Source: Afifellaceae bacterium (lineage in GTDB: Bacteria; Pseudomonadota; Alphaproteobacteria; Rhizobiales; Afifellaceae). Taken from it: a stretch of 64,000 nucleotides of DNA. The stretch covers positions 372,001-436,000 of the forward strand of contig JANQRH010000026.1 of the NCBI GenBank assembly GCA_028284625.1, written 5' to 3'. Of this stretch, positions 46,618 through 55,672 are shown one piece after another. The translations under genes were made by a program, and so were the position numbers. The notes beneath the pieces are model-generated. The model was not told the origin of the DNA. It was given only the letters and a program-made list of their open reading frames with translations, and ran no database searches. Within the stretch, counting starts at the first letter, position 1; every line of letters begins with the position of its first letter.

Positions 46618-47208
46618 TCAGAGCTCCTCGTATTCGTCCTCATACGCGTCGTCGTCGCGCATGGGCCTCTGCGGCCGCTGGGCCGGATCGCGGCCAACGG
46701 AGTCCGCAAGGTCCGACAATTCGAGGAAATGGTCGGCCTGCCGGCGCAGATCATCGGCAATCATCGGCGGCTGGCTTCTAAGCGTGGAGGCGACGGTCAC
46801 CTTCTTGCCCTTGCGCTGCAGCGCCTCCACGAGGTGACGGAAATCGCCATCGCCGGAGAACAGCACGAAATGGTCGATATGCTCAGCCATCTCCATGGCG
46901 TCCACCGCCAGCTCAATGTCCATATTGCCTTTGACTTTGCGCCGGCCCTGCGAGTCGGTGAATTCCTTGAGTGGCTTGGTGACGATCTTGTAGCCGTTGT
47001 AGTCCAGCCAATCGATCAGCGGGCGAAGCGAGGAATATTCCTGATCTTCTGCCAGCGCCGTGTAATAGATGGCGCGCACCAGATAGCCCCGCTGGCGGAA
47101 ATCGGTCAGAAGGCGGCGATAGTCGATGTCGAAACCGAGCGCCCGAGACGCGGAATAGAGGTTGGCGCCATCGATGAGCATAGCGATTTTTTCGCGTGGG
47201 TCGAACAT
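46618..47208 (-). CDS. NYN-domain ribonuclease-like protein (LabA/DUF88)
   Basis: 196 residues from ATG 47208. The NYN (PIN-like) acidic residues are in AMLIDGANLYSASRALG, GNMDIELAVDAMEMAEHID and VLFSGDGDFRHLVEAL. A disordered acidic tail (RDDDAYEDEYEEL) ends the protein. Bacterial members are thought to be RNases of unknown target. In Rhizobiales this gene lies divergent from rpoZ, as here. The 195 bases between them should carry both promoters; I could not pick out a convincing one. Confidence 0.92.
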   Translation of the reverse strand: MFDPREKIAMLIDGANLYSASRALGFDIDYRRLLTDFRQRGYLVRAIYYTALAEDQEYSSLRPLIDWLDYNGYKIVTKPLKEFTDSQGRRKVKGNMDIELAVDAMEMAEHIDHFVLFSGDGDFRHLVEALQRKGKKVTVASTLRSQPPMIADDLRRQADHFLELSDLADSVGRDPAQRPQRPMRDDDAYEDEYEEL

Positions 47209-47402
47209 GATTGAACTCCGGGCAATGACTGGTTGGCAGTGAAACGTTCGTAATGCCGCCCGGATAGGTAATTTTCCGGCCGCCTTCAAGGCTGGCCGGC
47301 GCGCGGGTCGCGGTCAGCGGCGCTGGGCCGCACCATTCCCTTGAAAAATGCCCGGCGACGCCTTACTAGAGCGGCAATTCCCGAAATCTGGAGGTTGCAC
47401 GC

Positions 47403-47777
47403 ATGGCGCGCATCACCGTTGAGGATTGCGTCGACAAGGTGCCGAACCGCTTCGAGCTTGTGCTTCTGTCCGCCCATCGCGCGCGGATGATCTCGAACGG
47501 ATCGCCGCTGACGGTCGAGCGTGAGAACGACAAGAACCCGGTCGTCGCGCTTCGCGAGATCGCCGACGAGACCGTCTCGCCGGAAGATCTGAACGAGGAG
47601 TTGGTCCACTCGCTGCAGAAATATGTGGAAGTGGACGAGCCGGAGCCCGCGCCGGCGCCGATCGAGGCCGACAGCAGCCCGGACGACGAGGCCGACATGA
47701 CGTTCGACCGCATGTCGGAGGAGGAGCTTCTGCGCGGGCTGGAGAGCATCGATCCGCCAGAGCGCCGGGACGACTGA
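47403..47777 (+). CDS. rpoZ: RNA polymerase omega subunit
   Basis: 124 residues, GGAGG upstream of ATG 47403. Omega core [30 protein letters not shown], then [20 protein letters not shown]. The C-terminal extension is acidic and Pro/Glu-rich ([19 protein letters not shown]) and longer than in E. coli, usual in alphaproteobacteria. The next gene encodes the (p)ppGpp synthetase/hydrolase; omega forms part of a (p)ppGpp site on RNA polymerase in E. coli, and the pairing is conserved. Confidence 0.97.
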   Translation: MARITVEDCVDKVPNRFELVLLSAHRARMISNGSPLTVERENDKNPVVALREIADETVSPEDLNEELVHSLQKYVEVDEPEPAPAPIEADSSPDDEADMTFDRMSEEELLRGLESIDPPERRDD

Positions 47778-47939
47778 GCGCGATACGATCGAGCTGTCTC
47801 CCCAGCGGCGGGAACCGGTTAACCTTACGAAGCGGCGCGCGGCCAGCGGTCCCAGACGGGCTCTTGGGTGAAAAGTCTGTTCGGCGGCTTATGTTAGGGT
47901 GCTGAATAGCGCCTTTTTGCGTTTGTGGGACCGCCGGCG

Positions 47940-50144
47940 ATGATGCGCCAATACGAACTTGTCGAGAGGGTTGCCGCCTACAACCCGCAGGTCGACGAGG
48001 AATTGTTGAACCGCGCCTATGTCTACGCCATGCAGAAGCATGGTGCGCAGACGCGCGCCTCCGGCGATCCGTACTTTTCCCATCCGCTCGAAGTCGCCGC
48101 TATCCTCACCGACCTCAAGCTCGACGATTCCTCCATCGCCGTCGCGCTCCTTCACGACACGCTTGAGGACACCGCCGCCACGCGCGACGAGATCGACCAG
48201 CTCTTCGGGCCGTCTATCGGGCGTCTGGTGGAGGGGGTCACCAAGTTGCAGCGTTTGGAGCTTGCCTCGCGCGAGGAGCAGCAGGCGGAGAACCTGCGCA
48301 AACTCTTGCTGGCGGTGGCGGAAGACATCCGCGTCCTGCTCGTCAAGCTCGCCGACCGTCTCCACAACATGCGCACGATCGAGCACGTGCCGGAAGAAAA
48401 GCGCGCGCGCATCGCTGAGGAGACGATGGACATCTATGCCCCGCTCGCCGGCCGTATGGGCATGCAGGGCATCCGCGACGAGCTTGAGGATTTGTCGTTT
48501 CGCGTCCTCAATCCGGAAGCTTACGACGCCGTCTCCGACAAACTGCACGCGCTCAGGGAAAAGAGCGGCCCGCTGGTGGAGATCGTTCAGCAGGATCTTA
48601 CCGCCCGCCTGGCCAAGGAAGGCATCAACGCGGTCATCCGCGGGCGGCTGAAATCGCCCTATTCGATCTTCTCCAAGACGCAGCGCAAGTCGATCGGCTT
48701 CGAGCAGCTCTCCGATGTCTTCGGCTTCCGCGTCCAAGTGGAGAACGAGGAAGATTGCTACCGCGCGCTCGGCGTCGTGCACCGCGCCTGGCCGATGGTG
48801 CCTGGCCGCTTCAAGGACTACATCTCAACGCCGAAGCAGAACGAATATCGCTCCATCCACACGACGATCATCGGGCCGCGCCAGCAGCGCGTCGAGCTGC
48901 AGATCCGCACCAACGAGATGGAGCGCGTCGCCGAATACGGCATCGCCGCGCACCCGCTCTACAAGGACGGCATTGCCGACGACCGCGATCGGCTGGCGGC
49001 GGAAAGCAGCGCTTATGCCTGGCTGCGGCAAACGGTGGAGCAGATCGCTCACGGCGACGCGCCGGAAGAGTTCATGGAGCACACCAAGCTGGAGCTCTTT
49101 CAGGATCAGGTCTTCTGCTTCTCTCCGAAGGGCCGTCTGATTGCGCTGCCGCGCGGCGCCACGCCGATCGACTTCGCCTATGCCGTTCACACCGATATCG
49201 GCGACACCTGCATCGGCGCCAGGGTCAACGGGCAGCTCGCGCCGCTCGGTCAGCCGCTGCAGAACGGTGACGAAGTGGAGATCATCCGCTCCGACGCGCA
49301 GCGCCCGCCGGCCGCGTGGGAGGCCATCGTCGTCACCGGCAAGGCGCGGGCCGCCATCCGTCGCGCCAGCCGCAGCCAGACGAGGCGGCAATACGCGGCG
49401 CTCGGGCGCCACACCCTGGAGCGCCGCTTCGAGCAGGCCGGCAAGGGCCTGAACGACGAGGCGCTCTCCGCCGTTCTCGGCAAGCTCAACATGAACGATA
49501 CCGACGATCTGCTGGTGGCGGTCGGACGCAGCGAGCTGTCGCCGCAGGCGGTGTTGAAGGAGGCGTATCCCGATTACCGGGAGGAGCGCGTGAGCGTCGC
49601 CGATGGCGCGGCGGAGGAGGGATGGACGGCGTCGGGGCGCTCAAGCCTCAAGTTTCGGTTCCCGATGGCCGAGATCGACGGTGACGAGGAGAGCGGCATC
49701 CCCATCCGCGGCTTCGACGCCGACATCCCGGTGCGCTTCGCCCCTGAAGGCGGCGCCGTGCCCGGCGACCGCATTGTCGGGATTCTGACATCTGGCGAGG
49801 GTATAACCATCTATCCCATCCACTCGCCGCGGCTCAGCGAATTCGACGACGAGCCGGAGCGCTGGGTGGATGTGCGTTGGGACATCTCGGAGAACTCCAC
49901 CGAGCGCTTTCCGGCACGTATTCGCGTCTCCGCGCTGAACGAACCGGGCACGCTCGCCGCGATCGCGGAGACCATTGGTTCCGCGGACGGCAACATCGAC
50001 AATCTGAGAATGCTCGGCCGCGGTCGCGACTTCACCGAGATCGAGATCGACCTGGAAGTGTGGAATTTGAAACACCTGAACCGGATCGTAACGGCTTTGC
50101 GGGAAAAGCGTGTCATGAGCCGCGTCGAGCGGGTAAATGGTTGA
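47940..50144 (+). CDS. rsh: Bifunctional (p)ppGpp synthetase/hydrolase (Rsh)
   Basis: 734 residues from ATG 47940 (a second ATG follows at once). N-terminal HD hydrolase domain: ASGDPYFSHPLEVAAILTDL, VALLHDTLEDT and KLADRLHNMRT. Synthetase domain: RGRLKSPYSIFSKTQRK and RFKDYISTPKQNEYRSIHT, with the RFKD form that marks bifunctional enzymes. Then TGS (FCFSPKGRLIALPRGATPID) and a C-terminal ACT domain (FPARIRVSALNEPGTLAAIA). It sets the stringent alarmone level in the cytoplasm. It is the single long RelA/SpoT homologue expected in this group, next to rpoZ. Confidence 0.97.
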   Translation: MMRQYELVERVAAYNPQVDEELLNRAYVYAMQKHGAQTRASGDPYFSHPLEVAAILTDLKLDDSSIAVALLHDTLEDTAATRDEIDQLFGPSIGRLVEGVTKLQRLELASREEQQAENLRKLLLAVAEDIRVLLVKLADRLHNMRTIEHVPEEKRARIAEETMDIYAPLAGRMGMQGIRDELEDLSFRVLNPEAYDAVSDKLHALREKSGPLVEIVQQDLTARLAKEGINAVIRGRLKSPYSIFSKTQRKSIGFEQLSDVFGFRVQVENEEDCYRALGVVHRAWPMVPGRFKDYISTPKQNEYRSIHTTIIGPRQQRVELQIRTNEMERVAEYGIAAHPLYKDGIADDRDRLAAESSAYAWLRQTVEQIAHGDAPEEFMEHTKLELFQDQVFCFSPKGRLIALPRGATPIDFAYAVHTDIGDTCIGARVNGQLAPLGQPLQNGDEVEIIRSDAQRPPAAWEAIVVTGKARAAIRRASRSQTRRQYAALGRHTLERRFEQAGKGLNDEALSAVLGKLNMNDTDDLLVAVGRSELSPQAVLKEAYPDYREERVSVADGAAEEGWTASGRSSLKFRFPMAEIDGDEESGIPIRGFDADIPVRFAPEGGAVPGDRIVGILTSGEGITIYPIHSPRLSEFDDEPERWVDVRWDISENSTERFPARIRVSALNEPGTLAAIAETIGSADGNIDNLRMLGRGRDFTEIEIDLEVWNLKHLNRIVTALREKRVMSRVERVNG

Positions 50145-50195
50145 GGGGCATTCGGGGGCGGCCGGCGTGGGGCTGGGCCGGGCAGGTGAGTAACG

Positions 50196-50768
50196 ATGCT
50201 TTTTAAGCGGCGCACGGAGCCGGGCACCTGGGGGCGTCTCAGGCTGTGGCTGTGGCCGCGTGTCAGCTGGCGGCGCTCGGCGCTGTACTATCTCAAGCGG
50301 ATTCTGCGTTTATCCGGAACACCTTACGCCATCGCGATGGGCGCGGGCATCGGCGCGTTTGCATCATGCACGCCATTTCTGGGCCTCCATCTGATCTTCA
50401 CGCTCGCGGTCGCCTGGCTGGTCCGCGGCAACATGATCGCCGGCGCCATCGGCACGGCTCTGGGCAATCCGCTGACCTTTCCGTTCATCTGGGCGACGAC
50501 CTACGAGATCGGCAGCATCATCTTGCGCCGCACAACCCAGGAGCTGCCGCCGGGCCTGGAATACGAGCTGACGCACAGAAGCTTCGAGCAGCTCCTGCCC
50601 CTGATCAAGCCGATGGCCGTCGGCGCCATCCCGCTCGGCCTGGCGGCGGGTGTCTTGACTTATCTCATTGTGTATAAAACCGTTTCGACCTACCAGGAGG
50701 CCCGACGTAGGCGCCTGAACGGCGGCAACGGCAAGGGTCAGATGGCGCAATCCGGACAGGAGCCGTGA
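50196..50768 (+). CDS. DUF2062 membrane protein
   Basis: 190 residues with two or three membrane segments: PYAIAMGAGIGAFASCTPFLG, LHLIFTLAVAWLVRGN and a C-terminal PLGLAAGVLTYLIVYKTV. The conserved GNPLTFPFIWATTYEIG is diagnostic of DUF2062. Function unknown. Its place between rsh and pdxJ is conserved in Rhizobiales. Its stop codon overlaps the GTG of pdxJ. Confidence 0.92.
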   Translation: MLFKRRTEPGTWGRLRLWLWPRVSWRRSALYYLKRILRLSGTPYAIAMGAGIGAFASCTPFLGLHLIFTLAVAWLVRGNMIAGAIGTALGNPLTFPFIWATTYEIGSIILRRTTQELPPGLEYELTHRSFEQLLPLIKPMAVGAIPLGLAAGVLTYLIVYKTVSTYQEARRRRLNGGNGKGQMAQSGQEP

Positions 50769-51535
50769 GCGAGCCCCCCGCACTTCGGCTTGGCGTGAAC
50801 ATCGACCACGTGGCCACCGTGCGCAATGCGCGCGGCGGGGATGTGCCGGACCCGGTGCGCGCCGCGCTGATCGCCGAGCACGCGGGCGCCGACGGGATTA
50901 CGGCGCATCTTCGTGAGGACCGGCGACACATCACCGACAGCGACATCAGCCGGCTGATGAGCGAGCTGACCTTGCCGCTCAATCTGGAGATGGCGGCGAC
51001 CGACGAAATGCTGAGCATAGCGCTGCGCCACCAGCCGCACGCCGCCTGCATCGTGCCGGAGCGGCGCGAGGAGCGCACGACCGAGGGCGGCCTCGACGCG
51101 GCCGCCGGCCACAATCATCTGCAGCGCTTCGTCAGCGAGTTGGGCGGCGCCAACATACGCGTGTCGCTGTTCATCGAGCCCGACAGGAGCCAGCTTGATG
51201 CAGCCAAGCGCCTCGGCGCCCCCGTCGTGGAGTTGCACACCGGCGCCTATTGCGATGCGGCGATCGCCGGCGACGGGGCAGGCGTTGAGCATCACCTCCG
51301 CCGCTTGACCGATGCTGCTGCATACGGCGCATCGATTGGCCTTGAGGTGCATGCCGGTCACGGCCTCACCTATGACAGCGTGAAGCCGGTCGCCGCGATC
51401 CCCGAGCTGGCGGAGTTGAACATCGGGCATTTTCTGGTCGGCGAGGCGATCTTCGTCGGGCTGCAGGCCAGCGTTCTGCGCATGCGCGCGCTCATGGACG
51501 AGGCGCGTCATCCGATGAGCACGGCGGCGCAGTGA
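50765..51535 (+). CDS. pdxJ: Pyridoxine 5'-phosphate synthase
   Basis: 256 residues, GTG start overlapping the DUF2062 stop codon. Condenses 3-amino-2-oxopropyl phosphate with deoxyxylulose 5-phosphate in vitamin B6 synthesis. TIM-barrel motifs are all present: LGVNIDHVATVRNARGG, GADGITAHLREDRRHI, LNLEMAATDEMLSIAL, CIVPERREERTTEGGLD, VSLFIEPDRSQLDAA, VELHTGAYCDA, VHAGHGLTYDSV and LNIGHFLVGEAIFVGL. The acpS gene follows after a short tandem repeat. Confidence 0.97.
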   Translation: MSEPPALRLGVNIDHVATVRNARGGDVPDPVRAALIAEHAGADGITAHLREDRRHITDSDISRLMSELTLPLNLEMAATDEMLSIALRHQPHAACIVPERREERTTEGGLDAAAGHNHLQRFVSELGGANIRVSLFIEPDRSQLDAAKRLGAPVVELHTGAYCDAAIAGDGAGVEHHLRRLTDAAAYGASIGLEVHAGHGLTYDSVKPVAAIPELAELNIGHFLVGEAIFVGLQASVLRMRALMDEARHPMSTAAQ

Positions 51536-51540
51536 TCGCC

Positions 51541-51571
51541 CGATGATTGCCCGATGATTGCCCGATGATTG
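51541..51571 (+). repeat. 11-bp tandem repeat over the acpS start codon
   Basis: CGATGATTGCC occurs twice in full (51541-51551, 51552-51562) and a third time in part (51563-51571), where it contains the acpS start. Each unit carries ATGATTG. From the first two ATGs, translation would read ATG ATT GCC CGA TGA and stop at once. The unit is not a multiple of three, so a change in copy number does not extend the protein. Confidence 0.85.
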
Positions 51572-51981
51572 TTGGCATCGGCAGCGACCTCATCGACATT
51601 CGGCGCATCGAGAAGACGCTGGAGCGCTATGGCGACCGCTTCATCGCCCGCGTCTTCACCGATGTGGAGCGGCGAAAGTCGGAGCGCCGGCGTGCCCGCG
51701 CCGCCTCCTATGCCAAGCGCTTCGCAGCCAAGGAGGCCTGCTCCAAAGCGCTCGGCACCGGGCTTCGCGCCGGAGTTTTCTGGCGCGACATGGGCGTGGT
51801 CAATTTGCGCTCCGGCAAGCCCACCATGGCGCTGACGGGAGGTGCTGCGGAGCGGCTGGCGGCGTTGATGCCGGCCGATGCGGAACCCGTCATTCATCTG
51901 ACGATCACCGACGATTGGCCCTTGGCTCAGGCCTTTGTGATCATCGAGGCGGTCAATCTCGCCGCAAAGCCGCCGCAATAG
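51565..51981 (+). CDS. acpS: Holo-[acyl-carrier-protein] synthase
   Basis: 138 residues from ATG 51565. Transfers phosphopantetheine from CoA to acyl carrier protein. Mg-binding Asp in [16 protein letters not shown] and Glu in [15 protein letters not shown] are both there, with [10 protein letters not shown] and the [13 protein letters not shown] strand typical of AcpS. No clear Shine-Dalgarno sequence precedes the ATG; the upstream 30 bases are the tandem repeat with two ATG-stop minigenes, so translation may depend on coupling to pdxJ or the minigenes. Confidence 0.95.
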   Translation: MIVGIGSDLIDIRRIEKTLERYGDRFIARVFTDVERRKSERRRARAASYAKRFAAKEACSKALGTGLRAGVFWRDMGVVNLRSGKPTMALTGGAAERLAALMPADAEPVIHLTITDDWPLAQAFVIIEAVNLAAKPPQ

Positions 51982-51999
51982 TCCGCTTGTCCCGCGCCG

Positions 52000-52019
52000 G
52001 CAATTGCCGCGGCAATTGC
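52000..52019. promoter_or_regulatory. Perfect 20-bp palindrome upstream of lepB
   Basis: GCAATTGCCGCGGCAATTGC is its own reverse complement and lies 50 bases before the lepB start codon. It could be a regulator binding site or an RNA hairpin. A TATAAA-like box (52037-52042 region) follows. No T-run is present, so it does not look like an intrinsic terminator. Confidence 0.5.
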
Positions 52020-52068
52020 AGCCAGGGGGCCCACCCTATAAACCCTAGCGGCGAATCAGCATGGAGCG

Positions 52069-52830
52069 ATGAGCGTGGCGGATCGAAGCGCCGAGAAGGA
52101 ATCGCAAACCGGCGGCGTCTGGGAAGTCATCAAGGTCATCGTGGAGGCTTTGCTGATCGCCTTGGTCTTCCGCACCTTCCTCTACCATCCGTTCAACATT
52201 CCCTCCGGCTCCATGGAGCCGACCTTGCTGATCGGCGATTATCTGTTCGTCTCCAAGTTCAGCTACGGCTACAGCCGCTATTCGTTTCCTGTTGATCTCT
52301 CCTTCATCGATGGACGCATCTGGCAGGGCGAGGGGCCGGAGCGCGGCGACATCGCGGTCTTCCGTCCACCGCGCGAGCCGGGCACCGATTACATCAAGCG
52401 CATCGTCGGGCTTCCCGGCGACCGCATCCAGATGCGCGACGGCGAACTTCTCATCAACGGCCGCGCGGTGGAACGCGAGGATGCCGGCACCTGGGACGGT
52501 GCTGACAGGTTCGGTCGTCCCGGTGTCAAGCAATACCGCGAGACGCTGCCCAACGGCGTCAGCTACATCACGCTCGACATGACCGAGAATGGACCCGGCG
52601 ACAACACGCGGGTCTTTGAGGTGCCGCCAGGCAACTACTTCCTCATGGGCGACAACCGCGACAACTCGCAGGACAGCCGCTTCCTCAACGGGCCGGTTGG
52701 CTTCGTCCCGGCTGAGAACCTTGTCGGCCGCGCGGACATCATCTTCTTCTCCGTGGAGAACGCGCCAGCCTGGGCGTTCTGGCAATGGCCGTGGACGGTT
52801 CGGCCGGAGCGTTTGTTCGACACTCTATGA
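52069..52830 (+). CDS. lepB: Signal peptidase I
   Basis: 253 residues. Inner-membrane protease that removes Sec and Tat signal peptides in the periplasm. One N-terminal membrane anchor (VIKVIVEALLIALVFRTFLY), nucleophile Ser48 in NIPSGSMEPTLLIGD, general base Lys110 in TDYIKRIVGLPGDRIQMRDG, and the family box GNYFLMGDNRDNSQDSR. It is followed by rnc with an ATGA overlap, the conserved lepB-rnc-era order. Confidence 0.97.
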   Translation: MSVADRSAEKESQTGGVWEVIKVIVEALLIALVFRTFLYHPFNIPSGSMEPTLLIGDYLFVSKFSYGYSRYSFPVDLSFIDGRIWQGEGPERGDIAVFRPPREPGTDYIKRIVGLPGDRIQMRDGELLINGRAVEREDAGTWDGADRFGRPGVKQYRETLPNGVSYITLDMTENGPGDNTRVFEVPPGNYFLMGDNRDNSQDSRFLNGPVGFVPAENLVGRADIIFFSVENAPAWAFWQWPWTVRPERLFDTL

Positions 52831-53519
52831 GCAACGGCGATCTGCGCCGCCTTGAGGACAAGCTCAGCCATGTCTTTGGCGACCGGGAGCTGCTTGTCCG
52901 CGCGCTGACCCATGCCAGCGCCATCGACGGCAACAATGTCGGCAAGACCTATCAACGGCTGGAATTTCTGGGCGACCGCGTGCTCGGCCTCGTCGTCACC
53001 GACATTCTGGTGGAGCGCTTCCCCGATGCACGGGAGGGCGATCTTTCACGCATGCTGTCGAAGCTGGTGAGCCGCGATACCTGCGCGGAGGTCGCCGACG
53101 AGATGGTGCTGGCGGAGCACGTCCTGGTCGGCGGCGGCCCCAAGGGACGCAGCCCGGCCACCCGCAGTGTGCTGGCGGATGTCTGTGAATCGCTGATTGG
53201 CTCGATCTATCGCGACGGCGGGCTGGACGCAGCGCGCCGCATGATTGAGCGCTATTGGCTGCCGCGCATTGAATCGATGCGCGGTCCGCTTCGCGACGCC
53301 AAGACGGCGTTGCAGGAATGGGCGCATCAGCGCGGTCTGGATACGCCGCTTTATGCCGAGGTCTCACGCTCCGGCCCCGACCATGCGCCGGAGTTTGAGA
53401 TCGAGGCGCGCGTGGACGGTGCCGACCCGGGACGTGGGAGCGGCCGTTCCAAGCGCGAGGCGGAACAGGCCGCCGCCGCAGCCGTTCTTCGCCGCGAAGG
53501 CGTGTGGGAGGAGGAATGA
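52827..53519 (+). CDS. rnc: Ribonuclease III
   Basis: 230 residues from ATG 52827 in ATGA overlap with lepB. The catalytic signature is YQRLEFLGDRVLGLVV, the second acidic site is VLADVCESLIGSIYRDGG, and the C-terminal double-stranded RNA binding domain (about 157-225) includes DAKTALQEWAHQRGL and RSKREAEQAAAAAVL. It cleaves double-stranded RNA, including rRNA precursors. Usual position before era, but here a palindromic repeat element separates the two. Confidence 0.96.
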   Translation: MSNGDLRRLEDKLSHVFGDRELLVRALTHASAIDGNNVGKTYQRLEFLGDRVLGLVVTDILVERFPDAREGDLSRMLSKLVSRDTCAEVADEMVLAEHVLVGGGPKGRSPATRSVLADVCESLIGSIYRDGGLDAARRMIERYWLPRIESMRGPLRDAKTALQEWAHQRGLDTPLYAEVSRSGPDHAPEFEIEARVDGADPGRGSGRSKREAEQAAAAAVLRREGVWEEE

Positions 53520-53540
53520 GCAAGCGGTCCGCCAAGGCCT

Positions 53541-53692
53541 TAACCTCCCCCTTGAGGGGAGGTCGAAATCTCCAAGCCGTAGGCGCCGGAGATTTCGGGA
53601 GGGGGGCTCAACGTCTCCAGGTCCCACCCCCCTCCCGAAATCCGCTCTCGCTTTGCTCGGCGAATTTCGACCTCCCCTCAAGGGGGAGGTTA
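53541..53692. repeat. Nested palindromic repeat element, copy 1 (152 bp)
   Basis: Perfect 29-bp terminal inverted repeats at 53541-53569 and 53664-53692, beginning TAACCTCCCCCTTGAGGGGA. Inside, a second perfect 16-bp inverted repeat, GATTTCGGGAGGGGGG and CCCCCCTCCCGAAATC. Each outer arm is itself a small palindrome (CTCCCCCTTGAGGGGAG-like). The element fills the space between rnc and era and would fold into a branched hairpin in RNA. No open frame, so it is non-autonomous (MITE or RIME-like). Confidence 0.9.
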
Positions 53693-53730
53693 GACGGTGC
53701 GCGACGCTCGTTTCGAGCATCCCGGTCGAC

Positions 53731-54657
53731 ATGATCGCGCCCGCGGCCGCCGGCAACAATGCCGCCACCCGCTGCGGCTTCGTGGCGCTGATCGGCGCGC
53801 CGAATGCCGGCAAGTCGACGCTGCTCAATGCGCTGGTCGGCCAGAAGATCGCCATCGTGACCCATAAAGTGCAGACAACGCGGGCGCTGATCCGCGGCAT
53901 CACGATCCACGACAACGCCCAGATCATCTTCGTCGACACGCCGGGCATCTTTGCGCCGAAGCGGCGGCTGGAGCGCGCCATGGTGACCACCGCCTGGGGC
54001 GGTGCGGCGGATGCAGAAATCGTAGCGCTTCTGATCGACGCCAAGCGCGGTGTGGGCGACGAGGATCGCGCCATCGCGGAGAAGCTCGCCGCCTTTCCGG
54101 CGAACCGCGAGCGCGCCCTGATCCTCAACAAGGTGGACATCGTGAAGCGCGAGGCGCTTCTGGCGCTGGCGGAGGAGGCGAACGCGCTCGCCAGCTTCGC
54201 GCGGACCTTCATGGTCTCCGCACTGACCGGCGACGGCGTTGGCGATCTTCTCGACTATTTTGCCGCCTCAATGCCGAAGGGGCCGTTCCTCTACCCCGAA
54301 GACCAGATGACGGATCTGCCGCTCCGCTGGCTCGCCGCGGAGATCACCCGCGAAAAGCTGATGCTCCGGCTCCACGACGAGCTGCCCTACCGCTCCACAG
54401 TGGAGACGGAGAGCTGGACGGAGACCAAGACCGGCATCCGCATCGAGCAGACCGTCTATGTTGAGCGCGACAGCCAGCGCAAGATCGTGCTCGGCCGCGG
54501 CGGGCAGGCGATCAAGGCGATCTCTACGGCCGCGCGCGAGGAGATTTCAGAGCTGGTGGGCGGGCCAGTGCACCTCTTCCTCTTCGTCAAGGTGCGCGAG
54601 AAATGGGGCGACGACCCGGCCCGCTACCGCGAGATGGGGATCGATTTTCCGCGGTAA
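53731..54657 (+). CDS. era: GTPase Era
   Basis: 308 residues from ATG 53731. GTPase needed for 30S assembly. GTP motifs: G1 GAPNAGKSTLLNALVG, G2 around VTHKVQTTRALIRG, G3 FVDTPGIF, G4 ILNKVDIV and G5 MVSALTGDGV. The C-terminal KH domain contains ERDSQRKIVLGRGGQAIKAI and ends with KWGDDPARYREMGIDF. The frame runs open back through the repeat element into rnc, but conserved sequence starts only near residue 13. Confidence 0.96.
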   Translation: MIAPAAAGNNAATRCGFVALIGAPNAGKSTLLNALVGQKIAIVTHKVQTTRALIRGITIHDNAQIIFVDTPGIFAPKRRLERAMVTTAWGGAADAEIVALLIDAKRGVGDEDRAIAEKLAAFPANRERALILNKVDIVKREALLALAEEANALASFARTFMVSALTGDGVGDLLDYFAASMPKGPFLYPEDQMTDLPLRWLAAEITREKLMLRLHDELPYRSTVETESWTETKTGIRIEQTVYVERDSQRKIVLGRGGQAIKAISTAAREEISELVGGPVHLFLFVKVREKWGDDPARYREMGIDFPR

Positions 54658-54664
54658 CTCGCAG

Positions 54665-54688
54665 GTCGTCATTGCCGGGCTGGACCCA
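54665..54688. repeat. Partial copy of the second intergenic repeat family
   Basis: GTCGTCATTGCCGGGCTGGA followed by CCCA matches one arm of the longer element at 61371-61469. It lies directly after era. Solo arms of this kind are common remnants. Confidence 0.5.
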
Positions 54689-54745
54689 GCCCTCCCGCCC
54701 GACCTTTCGCCGCCGCCCGCTTTGGTGTAGGGAGCCACCCGCCCC

Positions 54746-55672
54746 ATGCAGCCGATCATCTCCATCCGTGACCTCTCCAAGACCTACGAATCCGGCTTTC
54801 AGGCGCTGAAAAGCGTCAATCTGGATATCTACAAAGGAGAGATTTTCGCTCTGCTCGGCCCCAACGGCGCGGGCAAGACGACGCTCATCTCCATCATCTG
54901 TGGGCTGGTCAATCCAAGCACCGGCACGGTCACCGCGGGCGGGCACGACATCATGCGCGACTATCGCGCTGCCAGAGAGCAGATCGGACTGGTGCCGCAG
55001 GAGATCACCACCGACGCGTTTGAAAGCGTCTGGGCCAACGTCAATTACAGCCGCGGGCTGTTCGGCAAGCCGAAGAACCATGACTTCGTGGAGAAGGTGC
55101 TGCGCGATCTGTCGCTGTGGGACAAGAAAGATTCCAAGATCATGACGCTGTCAGGCGGCATGAAGCGACGCCTCCTGATCGCCAAAGCGCTGGCGCACGA
55201 ACCGGAGATTCTGTTCCTCGACGAGCCAACCGCCGGCGTCGACGTGGAGCTTCGCCATGACATGTGGCGGCTCATCCGTGGGCTGGCGGAAACCGGCGTC
55301 ACCATCATTCTCACCACCCATTACATCCAGGAAGCCGAGCAGATGGCAGAGCGCGTCGGCGTCATCAATCACGGCGAGATTATTCTGGTGGAAGGCAAGG
55401 CGGAGCTGATGCGCAAGCTCGGCAAGAAGCAGCTGACGCTGGAACTGCACGCCGAGCTGACCGCTGTTCCCGATGGCCTGGCGGATTTTGATTTGGAGCT
55501 CGCCGGCGAAGGGCGCAAGCTTGTCTACACCTACGACACACAAAAGGAGCGCACGGGCATCACACGGCTTCTGGCCGAATTGAACGCGCAGCAGATACGC
55601 TTTCGCGACCTGTCGACCAACGAAAGCTCGCTGGAGGAGATTTTTGTCAGCCTGGTGAAGAGGGACGCATGA
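54746..55672 (+). CDS. yadG: ABC transporter ATPase, YadG-like
   Basis: 308 residues, the same length as E. coli YadG. Walker A is [19 protein letters not shown], the signature [18 protein letters not shown], Walker [16 protein letters not shown] and the switch His in [14 protein letters not shown]. The C-terminal part (about 230-305) has the [16 protein letters not shown] and [16 protein letters not shown] elements of this ABC-2 subfamily. Substrate unknown. Overlaps the permease gene by four bases. Confidence 0.92.
   Translation: MQPIISIRDLSKTYESGFQALKSVNLDIYKGEIFALLGPNGAGKTTLISIICGLVNPSTGTVTAGGHDIMRDYRAAREQIGLVPQEITTDAFESVWANVNYSRGLFGKPKNHDFVEKVLRDLSLWDKKDSKIMTLSGGMKRRLLIAKALAHEPEILFLDEPTAGVDVELRHDMWRLIRGLAETGVTIILTTHYIQEAEQMAERVGVINHGEIILVEGKAELMRKLGKKQLTLELHAELTAVPDGLADFDLELAGEGRKLVYTYDTQKERTGITRLLAELNAQQIRFRDLSTNESSLEEIFVSLVKRDA

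Noticed and set aside
53541-53692. CRISPR-like repeats in the GC-rich palindromes
   Set aside because: Copies are inverted and dispersed, not regularly spaced direct repeats with unique spacers, and no cas gene is present.
53245-53730. Longer start for Era through the repeat element
   Set aside because: The upstream part is rnc read out of frame plus the palindromic repeat; Era similarity begins near residue 13 of the 53731 start.
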